Below, piece after piece: positions 18,752-27,687 of a stretch of DNA of 64,000 nucleotides. Under the pieces are notes generated by a model. The model had not been told where the DNA came from and ran no database searches. It saw nothing but the letters and a program-made list of their open reading frames with translations. Origin of the DNA: Sinorhizobium fredii USDA 205 (GTDB lineage Bacteria > Pseudomonadota > Alphaproteobacteria > Rhizobiales > Rhizobiaceae); the NCBI RefSeq assembly GCF_001461695.1, contig NZ_AUTC01000132.1:29235-93234 (forward strand). The letters run 5' to 3'. How positions within the stretch are numbered: position 1 is the first letter of the stretch; each line of letters starts with the position of its first letter. Made by a program: the position numbers and the translations under genes.

Positions 18752-21700
18752 ATGATACCGGCGTTGGCCGTAGAACCCAAGATGGGGCGCCTATACACGG
18801 ATTATTTCGACGCCCTACGGCTCGCGAGGTTTGCTGGCGATATAGAAGTGAGTGCCGGATCGACCACCGTCTTTGCGACCGATAACTCGATCTATCAGCT
18901 TCGTCCTCAGGCCGTGCTGTTTCCCCGGCAACGGGCGGACCTCGTCCTGATCGCAAGCCTTGCCTCCGAGCCGCGGTTTCGCGGTGTCTGCTTCGCCGTG
19001 CGGGGAGGGGGAACCGGCACCAACGGCCAGTCCCTGACCGACGGCATCGTCATCGACATGTCCCGCCATATGAACCGGATTGTCGCGATCGATCCGGTCA
19101 GACGAACGGCGGTCGTCGAAGCCGGTGTCGTCAAGGATCAGCTGAACAAGGCGTTGAAATCCCATGGCCTGTTCTTCGCGCCGGAGCTCTCCACCTCGAA
19201 CCGCGCCACGATCGGCGGCATGATCAACACGGATGCCTGCGGCCAGGGTTCCTGCATCTACGGCAAGACGAGCAACCACGTTCTTGCACTGAACGCCGTC
19301 CTCATGGACGGCACCGAATGGCTGTCGCGACCGCTTGCGCCCGAGGCGCTCCGGGCCGTTCTCGAGCGGCCGGACCGGGTCGGCGACGTCCATCGGCTGG
19401 CTGACGCGATCGAGCGGGAAAATCGGGATCTGATCGGTGCGACCTACCCGAAGCTCAACCGCTTCCTGACCGGCTACGATCTCGCCCATCTCCGCACCGA
19501 GGATGGTGGCCTCAACCTGAACTCCGTGCTTTGCGGCGCCGAGGGGACGCTGGCGATGATCGCCGAGGCGGAGCTTAATCTCTTGCCCATTCCGCGCTTC
19601 GCGGCGCTCATCAATATCCGTTACGACGATTTCGACGCGGCGCTCAGGGATGCCCGATTTCTGACGGAGTTGAAGGTCGCCTCGGTCGAAACGATCGACG
19701 CCAAGGTCCTGTCGCTGGCGCGAAGCGACATCGTCTGGGAGGAGGTAGGGCAATTCTTCGCGCACGATCGGGCCGGGGATGTCGCAGGGATCAATATCGT
19801 CGAAGTCCTGGCGGATGACGAGGAAGAGTTGTGTGCGAAGCTCGATCAGGTCACATCGGCGCTGGCGGGTGACGGCAGGCCTGGGCGGCGTGGATTTACG
19901 GTGGCGGGAAACAAGCACGATGTCGAGGCGATCTGGGCGATGCGCAAGCGTGCCGTCGGGCTGCTCGGTAATGTCGAGGGGCCACGCCGACCCGTCGCCT
20001 TTGTCGAGGACACCGCCGTGCCGCCGGAGCATCTTGCCGACTATATCGCCGAGTTCCGGGCGCTCCTCGATGCGGAGGGGCTCGACTACGGCATGTTCGG
20101 CCATGTCGACGCCGGCGTTCTCCACGTCCGGCCGGCCCTCGACCTGACCGACGAGCGCCAGGAGCCGCTGGTGCGCCGGGTGAGCGACGCGGTCGCGAAG
20201 TTGACGCTGAAATATGGCGGCGTCTTCTGGGGCGAGCATGGCAAGGGGGCCCGCTCGGAATATGCTCCGGATTTCTTCGGCCCGCTCTATCCAGAGCTGC
20301 AGCGGCTGAAGGCCGCCTTCGATCCGCACAACCAGCTCAATCCGGGAAAGATTGCCACCCCCGGTCACGGTGCGCTGACGCGGATCGACGAGCTGCCCTT
20401 GCGCGGTGCCTTCGACCGCCGGATCGATCCCGATACTCGCCAGGCCTTCGACAACGCCGCCTACTGCAACGGCAATGGCGCATGCTTCGATTTCAACACC
20501 GATTCCGCCATGTGCCCGTCGTTCAAGGGGACCGGCGACCGGCGCTTCTCGCCCAAGGGGCGGGCCTCGCTCATCCGCGAGTGGTTGCGGCTTCTGGCCG
20601 AGCGGGGCGTCGATTTGAAGGCGGAGGCCGAGGTGCTGCGCAAGCGTCCCGCCTGGCGCGGGCTTCTTCCGCGTCTGATCGCCAGCCTTGGCAGGACGAA
20701 GGGCGGCGACTTCTCCCATCAGGTCCGCGAGGCGATGGACACCTGTCTCGCCTGCAAGGCCTGCGCCGGCCAGTGTCCGGTGAAGGTCAATGTTCCGGCC
20801 TTTCGTTCGAAATTCCTCGAACTTTATTACGGCCGTTATCTGCGGCCGTTGAAGGATCCGCTGATCGCCTCCATCGAGCACCTGCTGCCTGTCATCGCGA
20901 AAGTCGGCTGGCTCTACAATCTGGTCGCCGGCAGCCGGCCCGCCCAGGCGCTGATGGGGAAGCTGGGGTTGACGGCGCTGCCGCTCCTTTCAAGCCAGTC
21001 CCTGCCGACGGAGCTGCGCCGGCGCGGTGTCGCCCTCGCGCGGCCGGCGGAACTGGCTGCGCTTTCCCCATCCGAGAAGGAAAGAAGCCTGGTTCTCGTC
21101 CAGGACAGCTTCACCTCGTACTTCGAGCCAGCGCTTCTCCTTGACGTCATCGATCTGCTTCTGGCCCTGGGCTTCAAGCCTTTCGTCGCGCCGTTGAAGC
21201 CCAACGGCAAGGCCCTGCACGTCCACGGCTATCTCGGCGCCTTCGAGCGGGCGGCCGAGCGCAACGCCCGCCAGCTCTCCCGCCTGGCGGCAAGCGGCGT
21301 GCCGCTCGTCGGTCTCGATCCGCCGATGACGCTCTGTTATCGCAGCGAATACCCGGGCGCATTGGGGGCGGGAAAGACGCCGACGGTGTTGCTTCCGCAG
21401 GAATGGCTGGGTGAGTGCTTCGACCAACTCACGGTGCGCAAGCTCCACAGGCCGGAGACTCAATATGTGCTGCTGCCGCACTGTACCGAGCGGACCAATG
21501 CGGCAGACAGCGTCAAGTCCTGGGGCGCGATCTTCGAGGCCTTCGGCCTCAAGCTGACGATCGAGGACGCGGGCTGCTGCGGCATGGCGGGGACGTTCGG
21601 CCACGAACGCAAGAATCGCGCTCTGTCTGAAACCATCTACAAGCTGAGCTGGCGGCAAAAGGTCGAGGGCGCCGGTCCGAGGCGCATCCCGATGGCCACC

Positions 21701-21826
21701 GGCTATTCCTGTCGTTCGCAGGTCAAGCTGATGGGCTCGCCGGGTCTCCCGCATCCGCTGCAACTGCTGAAAGCGCTGGTCTGTGAAGATATCCGCGGCG
21801 GTTTCCACAACTCACATGATATGTGA
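18752..21826 (+). CDS. YdiJ-type FAD/Fe-S 2-hydroxyacid dehydrogenase
   Basis: 1024 residues, the length of E. coli YdiJ, which acts on D-2-hydroxyglutarate. The start follows GAGGAAAAGCG. The N-terminal half is a VAO-type FAD domain (VRGGGTGTNGQSL, GGMINTDACGQGS) with its cap domain. A linker holds Cys residues (YCNGNGACFDFN, MCPSFKG), and a ferredoxin-like CLACKACAGQCPVKV motif lies near residue 665. The C-terminal part carries the cysteine-rich GCCGMAG motif seen in GlpC/LldE-type subunits. It likely oxidises a D-2-hydroxy acid and passes electrons to the quinone pool. The exact substrate here is unknown. Confidence 0.9.
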   Translation: MIPALAVEPKMGRLYTDYFDALRLARFAGDIEVSAGSTTVFATDNSIYQLRPQAVLFPRQRADLVLIASLASEPRFRGVCFAVRGGGTGTNGQSLTDGIVIDMSRHMNRIVAIDPVRRTAVVEAGVVKDQLNKALKSHGLFFAPELSTSNRATIGGMINTDACGQGSCIYGKTSNHVLALNAVLMDGTEWLSRPLAPEALRAVLERPDRVGDVHRLADAIERENRDLIGATYPKLNRFLTGYDLAHLRTEDGGLNLNSVLCGAEGTLAMIAEAELNLLPIPRFAALINIRYDDFDAALRDARFLTELKVASVETIDAKVLSLARSDIVWEEVGQFFAHDRAGDVAGINIVEVLADDEEELCAKLDQVTSALAGDGRPGRRGFTVAGNKHDVEAIWAMRKRAVGLLGNVEGPRRPVAFVEDTAVPPEHLADYIAEFRALLDAEGLDYGMFGHVDAGVLHVRPALDLTDERQEPLVRRVSDAVAKLTLKYGGVFWGEHGKGARSEYAPDFFGPLYPELQRLKAAFDPHNQLNPGKIATPGHGALTRIDELPLRGAFDRRIDPDTRQAFDNAAYCNGNGACFDFNTDSAMCPSFKGTGDRRFSPKGRASLIREWLRLLAERGVDLKAEAEVLRKRPAWRGLLPRLIASLGRTKGGDFSHQVREAMDTCLACKACAGQCPVKVNVPAFRSKFLELYYGRYLRPLKDPLIASIEHLLPVIAKVGWLYNLVAGSRPAQALMGKLGLTALPLLSSQSLPTELRRRGVALARPAELAALSPSEKERSLVLVQDSFTSYFEPALLLDVIDLLLALGFKPFVAPLKPNGKALHVHGYLGAFERAAERNARQLSRLAASGVPLVGLDPPMTLCYRSEYPGALGAGKTPTVLLPQEWLGECFDQLTVRKLHRPETQYVLLPHCTERTNAADSVKSWGAIFEAFGLKLTIEDAGCCGMAGTFGHERKNRALSETIYKLSWRQKVEGAGPRRIPMATGYSCRSQVKLMGSPGLPHPLQLLKALVCEDIRGGFHNSHDM

Positions 21827-21833
21827 TATGTGA
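21812..21833. promoter_or_regulatory. Candidate operator upstream of gntR
   Basis: TCACATGATATGTGA is a perfect palindrome (21812-21826) followed directly by TATGTGA, so two overlapping symmetric sites are possible. It sits across the end of the YdiJ-like gene, 40-60 bases before the gntR start. The reverse strand contains CATATCACATATCAT, close to the elements at 18698 and 31566. Autoregulation is inferred. Confidence 0.65.
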
Positions 21834-21872
21834 TGCTGTGATCCGAAATAACCGCAAGAATCAGGCCCAGAC

Positions 21873-22601
21873 GTGAGCGTCATCACACAACGAGGCAATC
21901 TCGCCGAAATCGTCGTCGCGCAGCTCGCCTCGCGCATCGACTCGGGCCTTTACGGCCCCGGAGACAAGCTTCCTTCAAGCGCGCAGCTCTGCGAGGAGTT
22001 CGGCGTCAGCCGGACGGTGATCCGTGAAGCGCTGACCTCGCTGAAGGTGGGAGGGCGCGTGACCGCCCGCCAGGGCGCCGGCGTCTTCGTCACCGAAAAG
22101 GACGCAAAGACGCTCAATTTCGAGATCAGCCGCATCGACGATATTCGCTCCGCCATGCAGATCCTCGAGCTGCGGCTGGGTGTCGAACTGCAGTCGGTGG
22201 CGCTTGCCGCATCACGACGGACGCCGGAGGCCTTGGCCGAGATCGCGCGGGCTTACGACCAGCTGGAAAATCTGGACACGACCGACGCCGAGGTCGAGGC
22301 ACAGGCGGACTTCGACTTTCATCTGGCGATCGCCAAGGCGACGCGCAACCCGCATTTTCCGCGATTTCTCGAGGCCGTGAGAGGCGAGATCAGCCTCGAC
22401 CTGGTGCTGAAGCACCGCCAGTCAGCCGGCGGCTATCAGGCCTATCTGAAGAAGATCAACAAGGAGCACGCCGCGATCCTCGCGGCGATCACCCAGGGTG
22501 ACGTCAAAGGGGCGAAGAACGCCCTGGCGCAGCATCTGGAAGAAAGCCTCAACCGCTACCGCGCCATGCTCGATGAGCCGGCAACGGTGGCGGAGGAGTG
22601 A
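21873..22601 (+). CDS. GntR-family regulator (FadR subfamily) of the catabolic island
   Basis: 242 residues from a GTG start. The winged-helix domain includes GDKLPSSAQLCEEFGVSRTV followed by IREALTSLKVGGRVTARQGA. The FCD effector domain has DFDFHLAIAKATRNPHF and EHAAILAAITQGD, which carry the usual Asp and His metal or ligand positions. It follows the YdiJ-like gene by 46 bases. Similar palindromic elements precede its own gene, the YdiJ/SDR promoter and the hyuA/livK promoter, so it is the likely local repressor. The effector is probably an acid intermediate of the pathway. Confidence 0.92.
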   Translation: MSVITQRGNLAEIVVAQLASRIDSGLYGPGDKLPSSAQLCEEFGVSRTVIREALTSLKVGGRVTARQGAGVFVTEKDAKTLNFEISRIDDIRSAMQILELRLGVELQSVALAASRRTPEALAEIARAYDQLENLDTTDAEVEAQADFDFHLAIAKATRNPHFPRFLEAVRGEISLDLVLKHRQSAGGYQAYLKKINKEHAAILAAITQGDVKGAKNALAQHLEESLNRYRAMLDEPATVAEE

Positions 22602-22650
22602 GTTTTCCGCTTCTGCTGATGGGGCAGAGGGGGGTGCCGCCCCGCGGTAG

Positions 22651-22670
22651 AGCGAAGCTGCTGCTTCGCG
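22651..22670. terminator. Hairpin between convergent genes
   Basis: GCGAAGC-TGCT-GCTTCGC forms a perfect 7-bp stem with a four-base loop between the gntR stop and the end of the ThDP enzyme gene. There is no clear T-run on either side, so intrinsic termination is only possible, not certain. Confidence 0.45.
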
Positions 22671-22718
22671 CGAAACCGTGCGGCCGCCGCAATGATCATT
22701 CGGATCCGGTACGGACGC

Positions 22719-24404
22719 TTACCTACCCTTTGCCAGCGCCTGTTCGCGGATCTGGCTCAGGCTCATCTTCGGCGTCAGGGCTTCCGGATCGATGCGCACT
22801 TCGATCAGCGCCGGCTTGCCGGATTGTTCGGCCCGCTTGAAGGCGGGCGCGAACTCGTCTGTCGCCTCGACGGTTTCGCCGTGCAGCCCATAGGCGCGCG
22901 CCAACGCGGCAAAATCCGGGTTGGTCAGTTGCGTGCCGGACACGCGGCCCGGATAGTGCCGCTCCTGATGCATGCGGATCGTCCCGTACATGCCATTGTT
23001 AATCACCAGGATGATGACCCGGGCGTCATACTGCGTGGCGGTCGCCAGTTCCTGGCCGTTCATCAGGAAACAACCGTCGCCGGCAAAGGCGATCACCGGG
23101 CGTTCTGGCGCCGAGAGCTTCGCGGCGATCGCGGCCGGAACGCCGTAGCCCATCGAGCCATTGGTCGGACCAAGCTGGGTCCGGAATGTCCGGTACTGGT
23201 AGAAACGATGCGCCCAGGCGGAATAGTTGCCGGCGCCAGTGGTCAAGATGGCATCGGCAGGGAGATGGTCGCGCAACCATTCCATGATGTCACCCATCTG
23301 TACTGGGCCAGGGACGGCCGGGTGGTTGAGGTTTTCGCGGTAGTCCGCATTGGCCCCACGCGTCCATTCGTCCCATCGCGGCTCGCCGATCGGCGCCAGT
23401 CCGGCCGCCTGCCGCGCGAAGGCGGCGGCGCTGGCGTTGATCGGCAGGTCGGCGTGATAGACGCGGCCAAGCTCCTCGGCGCCGGCATGGACGTGGACGA
23501 GGGTCTGCGTCGGCACAGGTATGTCGATGAGGCTGTAGCCGCCGGTGGTCATCTCGCCGAGACGGGCGCCGATGACGATCAGGAGATCGCTGTCCTTGAT
23601 GCGCTGGATGAGCTTCGGTCCGGCCGCAAGGCCGAGATCGCCGGCATAGTTCGAATGCGTGTTGTCGAACAGGTCCTGGCAGCGGAATGAGGCGGCGACC
23701 GGCAAGCGCATCGCCTCGCTGAAGGCGCGGATGTCGGCGACCGCATCGGCCGTCCAGCCGGCGCCGCCGACGATGACCATCGGCCGTTCCGCCCCTTCAA
23801 GGCGGGTCCGCAGTTCATTCAGTTGGGCCTGTCCCGCGTGCATCTCGACTGCCTTGTAGGCGGGCGCATCGATAACTTCGACGCAGTCGGTCAGCATGTC
23901 TTCCGGTAGCGCAACGACGACCGGGCCGGGCCGGCCGTTGACGGCGCGGTGGAAGGCCTGGCTCACCAGTTCGGGAATCCGGGCAGCGTCGTCTATCTGC
24001 ACCACCCATTTCGCCATTTGCCCGAACATCCGGCGGTAATCGACCTCCTGGAACGCTTCGCGCTCCACCTGATCGCGTGCGACCTGGCCGATGAAGAGGA
24101 TCATCGGCGTCGAATCCTGGAAAGCCGTGTGGACGCCGACCGAGGCATTGGTGGCGCCGGGCCCGCGGGTGACGAAGCAGATGCCCGGCTTGCCGGTCAG
24201 TTTTCCGTAGGCTTCCGCCATATAGGCGGCGCCGCCTTCCTGGCGGCAGACGATGAGCTCGATATCGTCCTTCGCATCATGCAGCGCATCAAGCGCCGCG
24301 AGATAGCTTTCACCTGGAACGCAGAAGGCGCGCTCGACGCCGTGAATGCGCAAGGCATCGATCAGAACCTGTCCGCCATTGCGGCCTTTGCTGCCGGTTG
24401 TCAT
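22719..24404 (-). CDS. Thiamine-diphosphate enzyme, acetolactate-synthase-like
   Basis: 561 residues from the ATG at 24404, after a GGGGGA ribosome site. Standard three-domain ThDP layout: the Pyr domain contains the activating Glu in RQEGGAAYMAEAYGK, a central domain follows, and the PP domain carries the metal-binding GDGCFLMNGQELAT...VINNGMYG motif. It resembles the broad group of acetolactate synthase, glyoxylate carboligase and 2-oxoacid decarboxylase enzymes. No small regulatory subunit is nearby, so catabolic decarboxylation or carboligation of a 2-oxo acid is more likely than branched-chain amino-acid synthesis. It is the last gene of the six-gene minus operon. Confidence 0.88.
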   Translation of the reverse strand: MTTGSKGRNGGQVLIDALRIHGVERAFCVPGESYLAALDALHDAKDDIELIVCRQEGGAAYMAEAYGKLTGKPGICFVTRGPGATNASVGVHTAFQDSTPMILFIGQVARDQVEREAFQEVDYRRMFGQMAKWVVQIDDAARIPELVSQAFHRAVNGRPGPVVVALPEDMLTDCVEVIDAPAYKAVEMHAGQAQLNELRTRLEGAERPMVIVGGAGWTADAVADIRAFSEAMRLPVAASFRCQDLFDNTHSNYAGDLGLAAGPKLIQRIKDSDLLIVIGARLGEMTTGGYSLIDIPVPTQTLVHVHAGAEELGRVYHADLPINASAAAFARQAAGLAPIGEPRWDEWTRGANADYRENLNHPAVPGPVQMGDIMEWLRDHLPADAILTTGAGNYSAWAHRFYQYRTFRTQLGPTNGSMGYGVPAAIAAKLSAPERPVIAFAGDGCFLMNGQELATATQYDARVIILVINNGMYGTIRMHQERHYPGRVSGTQLTNPDFAALARAYGLHGETVEATDEFAPAFKRAEQSGKPALIEVRIDPEALTPKMSLSQIREQALAKGR

Positions 24405-24434
24405 AGCTTGATCCCCCAATGTGGGCCGGTTGTT

Positions 24435-25628
24435 TCAGATGACCGCGTCTTCCAGGAACGGCCTGTTGGCGACCACCCGCTCGTAGCCGAAGGGCGAAAG
24501 ATCGAGTGTGCGGAAGCCGCCATAGGTGACGAGCTCGCTCAGGCCCCGGCCCATCGCCGGCGACTGCTGCAGGCCATGGCCGGAAAAGCCGTTGGCGAAG
24601 AGGAAGTTGCGAACCTCGGTATGCGGCCCGAGGATGACGTTGTGGTCGAGCGTGCAATAGTCGTAGTGGCCGGCCCAGCTATTCACGACCTTCAACGCCT
24701 CGAAGGCGGGCACGCGATTGGCGAGGATCGGCCAGATCTCCTCGTCGAACTCGTCGTGCATGACGTCGAAATCGTTCGGATCGACTTCCGGATCGTGCTT
24801 GGGATAGGTGCCCATCAGGTAGAACTTGCCTTCCGGGCGGAAGAAGACGCCGGTCGGATCAATGGTAAGTCCCACTTTACCCTCAAGCGGCGTCCGGCAA
24901 TCCACCACGAAGAGCGAACGGCGGCGCGGCTCGACCGGGATGTCGAGACCGGCCAGGCGCGCGACCTTCTTGCCGTTGGTGCCCGAAGTGTTGACCATCG
25001 TTCCACAGCCGATCGTCTGGCCGCTTCTCGTCGTCACGGAGACGATGCGGTCATCCTGCCGGTTCACCGCGACGACCTCGTCCTCGATATACTCGACGCC
25101 GAGCGAACGCGCCTTCTTGCGGAAGCCCTGCATCAGCCCGACGCTGTCGAACCAGCCTTCGCCGCGCTCGCCGGTGCTGCCGAGGGTCAATCCGTCCAGA
25201 TTGAGCCAGGGGAAGCGTCGGCCGAGTGCGTCGACATCGAGAAGCGTCACTTCCGCGCCGCAGGCGGTCTGGGTTTCGTGGTTGCGACGCAATACCTGCT
25301 CGCCGCGTTCGTCACCGGCAAGGAACAGATAGCCCGCCTCGTGAAAGCCGATTTCCGGCGTATCGTCATCGACGGCGACATGCTTCTTGAAGTCGCGGAT
25401 GAACTCGGTTCCGAACTGCGAGACCTGCACGTTGATGGCGTTGGAGAATTGATGCCGGATCGAACTGGACGAGAGTGCCGTTGCGCATCGCTGATAGGTC
25501 CAGTCCTTCTCGATCACCAGAACCGAGCCGGTGAAATCGGGATTGGTCGCCAGGAAGTAGGCGGTCGAACTGCCGACGACGGCGCCGCCGACGATGACGA
25601 CATCATAGGAGGTTTTGGAAGCCTGCAT
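24435..25628 (-). CDS. FAD-dependent oxidoreductase, DAO family
   Basis: 397 residues. The N-terminal FAD motif is YDVVIVGGAVVGSSTAYFLA; further conserved parts are RCATALSSSSIRHQFS near residue 45 and ANGFSGHGLQQSPAMGR at the C-terminus, typical of sarcosine/dimethylglycine-oxidase-like and glycine-oxidase-like enzymes. It begins 9 bases after the epimerase-like gene and precedes the ThDP enzyme by about 30 bases. It probably oxidises an amine or imino/amino acid in the pathway. Whether it is an oxidase or a quinone-linked dehydrogenase cannot be told. Confidence 0.88.
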   Translation of the reverse strand: MQASKTSYDVVIVGGAVVGSSTAYFLATNPDFTGSVLVIEKDWTYQRCATALSSSSIRHQFSNAINVQVSQFGTEFIRDFKKHVAVDDDTPEIGFHEAGYLFLAGDERGEQVLRRNHETQTACGAEVTLLDVDALGRRFPWLNLDGLTLGSTGERGEGWFDSVGLMQGFRKKARSLGVEYIEDEVVAVNRQDDRIVSVTTRSGQTIGCGTMVNTSGTNGKKVARLAGLDIPVEPRRRSLFVVDCRTPLEGKVGLTIDPTGVFFRPEGKFYLMGTYPKHDPEVDPNDFDVMHDEFDEEIWPILANRVPAFEALKVVNSWAGHYDYCTLDHNVILGPHTEVRNFLFANGFSGHGLQQSPAMGRGLSELVTYGGFRTLDLSPFGYERVVANRPFLEDAVI

Positions 25629-25637
25629 GGCGGCGCC

Positions 25638-26450
25638 TTACTTGTTCTCGTCTTCGAAATGGCCGGCGGCACAGAAGCTTCCGCCCTGAAAGCGCACGGC
25701 CGGGTCATTCGGGTCACCCTGTGTGGTCTTGGCGAAGACCTTGTCGCGGTAGTCGTCGGCGCTGTCCTGTGGCTTGTAGCCGAGCACGGCGGCAGTGCGG
25801 TTGTCCCAGAACGCCTCCGAATTGTTGGACATGCCATAGGCGACCATGAAGCCGACCCGGGGAGCCGAGAGCGACTTTTCAACCAGCTGGCGGCAGTCGC
25901 GATAGGAGAGCCATGTGATCAGGTGGCGACGATCGGTGGGCTCGGGGAACGACGAGCCGATGCGCAGACAGACCGTCTCGATTCCGAACTTGTCGAAGTA
26001 GTAACGCGCCAGATTTTCGACGAAGGTCTTCGACACGCCGTACAGGCTGTCGGGCCGCGTCGGCACATTGCCGTCGATCGTCTGAGTCCGCTCGTAATAG
26101 CCGATCGCGTGGACGGAGCTCGCATAGACGATGCGCTTGACGCCATGGCGGCGGGCCGCCTCGTATATGTTGTAGCCGCCGACGATATTGGAATCGAGGA
26201 TGGTCTGCCACGGCCCTTCGAGCGCCTGGCCGCCCATATGGACGATGGCATCGCAGTCCTTCACGGCAGCGGACACCGCATCGAAATCAGAAAGGTCGAG
26301 CGGAAAATCCTCTTCGTGGGGAGCGAGATTCTCACAAGGGTTCCGGGCGGAGAGCCTGACGACTTTTCCAAGCCTGGTTCCGGACTTGCGAAGCTCGGAT
26401 CCAAGGGCGCCGGCAGCACCGGTAAGCAACACTCTTTGATAGTCAGACAT
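25638..26450 (-). CDS. NAD-dependent epimerase/dehydratase, uronate-dehydrogenase-like
   Basis: 270 residues from MSDYQRVLLTG (an upstream in-frame ATG at 26489 lies inside the aminotransferase gene). The extended-SDR cofactor motif is TGAAGALGSEL. Catalytic parts are YASSVHAIGYY and YGVSKTFVENLARYYFDKFG, and the C-terminal NDPAVRFQGGSF is shared with Agrobacterium uronate dehydrogenase as I remember it. Oxidation of a hexuronate to the aldarolactone is the family reaction, but the surrounding amino-acid and lactam genes suggest a different or additional substrate. Confidence 0.85.
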   Translation of the reverse strand: MSDYQRVLLTGAAGALGSELRKSGTRLGKVVRLSARNPCENLAPHEEDFPLDLSDFDAVSAAVKDCDAIVHMGGQALEGPWQTILDSNIVGGYNIYEAARRHGVKRIVYASSVHAIGYYERTQTIDGNVPTRPDSLYGVSKTFVENLARYYFDKFGIETVCLRIGSSFPEPTDRRHLITWLSYRDCRQLVEKSLSAPRVGFMVAYGMSNNSEAFWDNRTAAVLGYKPQDSADDYRDKVFAKTTQGDPNDPAVRFQGGSFCAAGHFEDENK

Positions 26451-26463
26451 GGTATTTCCCTCG

Positions 26464-27675
26464 TTAGCGAAGCCTGGTGAGTGCTTCACCGATGCGCTCG
26501 ATGGCTATAAGCAGGTTTTCCCGCGACGTCGCGAAAGACAGACGGATATAAGGCTCGATGCCGAAAGCGGCGCCGGGAACGGTCGCGACCTTTCCGGCCG
26601 TCAGCAGGTAGGAAGCCAGTGCAGTGTCGTTCTCGATGACTGTTCCGTCCGGCGCCGTCTTGCCGATATGGCCGGCGCATTTGGGGAAGAGGTAGAAAGC
26701 CCCCTCCGGCGCGCGAACCTCGAGGCCGGGGATCGCGCTGAATCCCCGCGTCACCAGTTCCCCGCGCGCCCTGTACTCGGCGACGGCCTGCGCGACGAAG
26801 TCTTGCGGGCCGTTGAGCGCGGCAACGGCGGCGGCCTGGGAAATCGACGCAGGGCAGGTCGTGCTCTGCGACTGCATCTTGTTCAGGACCTTGGTCAGGC
26901 TCTTCGGCCCGGCGGCATAGCCAAGCCGCCAGCCGGTCATCGCATAGGCCTTGGAAACGCCGTTGATGAGCAGCGTCCGCTCGCGCAATTGAGGGCAGGC
27001 GTTCGCAAAGGAGGTGAAGGGCACGTCGCCGGCAACGATGTGCTCGTAGATCTCGTCGGACATGACGAGCACGTGCGGATGGCGCTCAAGCACCTCACCA
27101 AGCGCGGCGAGTTCGGCGCTCGTGTAGATCGCGCCGGTCGGGTTCGAGGGCGAGTTGAACAGAACCCAGCGCGTCCTCGGCGTGATCGCCCGTTCGAGGC
27201 GTTCCGGCGTCAGCTTGAAATCGTCCTCGACGCCGCAGGCTATGGTCTTGGGCACACCGCCGTGCAGGATGACGATATCCGTATAGGACACCCAGTAGGG
27301 CGCCGGGACGATCACCTCGTCGCCCGGCTCGAGCGTACCGAGAAAGGCGTTGAACAGGATCTGCTTGGCGCCATTGCCGATGGAGATTTCGTCCATCGCA
27401 AAGTCGAGGCCGTTCTCGCGCTTGAACTTCCCGACGATCGCCGCACGCAGTTCCTCCGTGCCGTCCGGACCGGTGTAGCGGGTCTTGCCGCCGCGCATCG
27501 CCGCGATCGCCGCCTCGATGATGAAGCCCGGCGTCTCGAAATCCGGCTCGCCGAGCGAAAGATCGACGACGCTTTCGCCTTTTGCCCGCATCGCCTTGGC
27601 GGCCAATGACACGGCCATGGAGGGAGATGATTTGATGCTGCCGGCCCGGAAGCTTTCGAATTTCATGATGCTCAT
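26464..27675 (-). CDS. Class I/II aminotransferase (AspC-like)
   Basis: 403 residues, PLP fold-type I. The Schiff-base lysine is in NGVSKAYAMTGWRLGYAAGP; other conserved parts are GEPDFETPG, TRYTGPDGTEELR, NSPSNPTGAIY and the C-terminal PYIRLSFATS with the carboxylate-binding Arg. It resembles the Rhizobium-type aspartate/prephenate aminotransferases. The start could be 27675 or 27666. It is 12 bases after hyuB and 13 before the uronate-dehydrogenase-like gene, so it should act on an amino acid released by the hydantoinase-type enzyme. Confidence 0.92.
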   Translation of the reverse strand: MSIMKFESFRAGSIKSSPSMAVSLAAKAMRAKGESVVDLSLGEPDFETPGFIIEAAIAAMRGGKTRYTGPDGTEELRAAIVGKFKRENGLDFAMDEISIGNGAKQILFNAFLGTLEPGDEVIVPAPYWVSYTDIVILHGGVPKTIACGVEDDFKLTPERLERAITPRTRWVLFNSPSNPTGAIYTSAELAALGEVLERHPHVLVMSDEIYEHIVAGDVPFTSFANACPQLRERTLLINGVSKAYAMTGWRLGYAAGPKSLTKVLNKMQSQSTTCPASISQAAAVAALNGPQDFVAQAVAEYRARGELVTRGFSAIPGLEVRAPEGAFYLFPKCAGHIGKTAPDGTVIENDTALASYLLTAGKVATVPGAAFGIEPYIRLSFATSRENLLIAIERIGEALTRLR

Positions 27676-27687
27676 TGCGTGCCCGTC

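Noticed and set aside
18815..20881. Very long minus-strand frame (688 codons) opposite the YdiJ-like gene
   Set aside because: Antisense shadow of a high-GC gene; the plus strand has clear FAD and Fe-S motifs and a ribosome site.
23949..26480. 843-codon plus-strand frame across three minus-strand genes
   Set aside because: Codon-bias shadow; the minus strand encodes recognisable ThDP, DAO and epimerase proteins.
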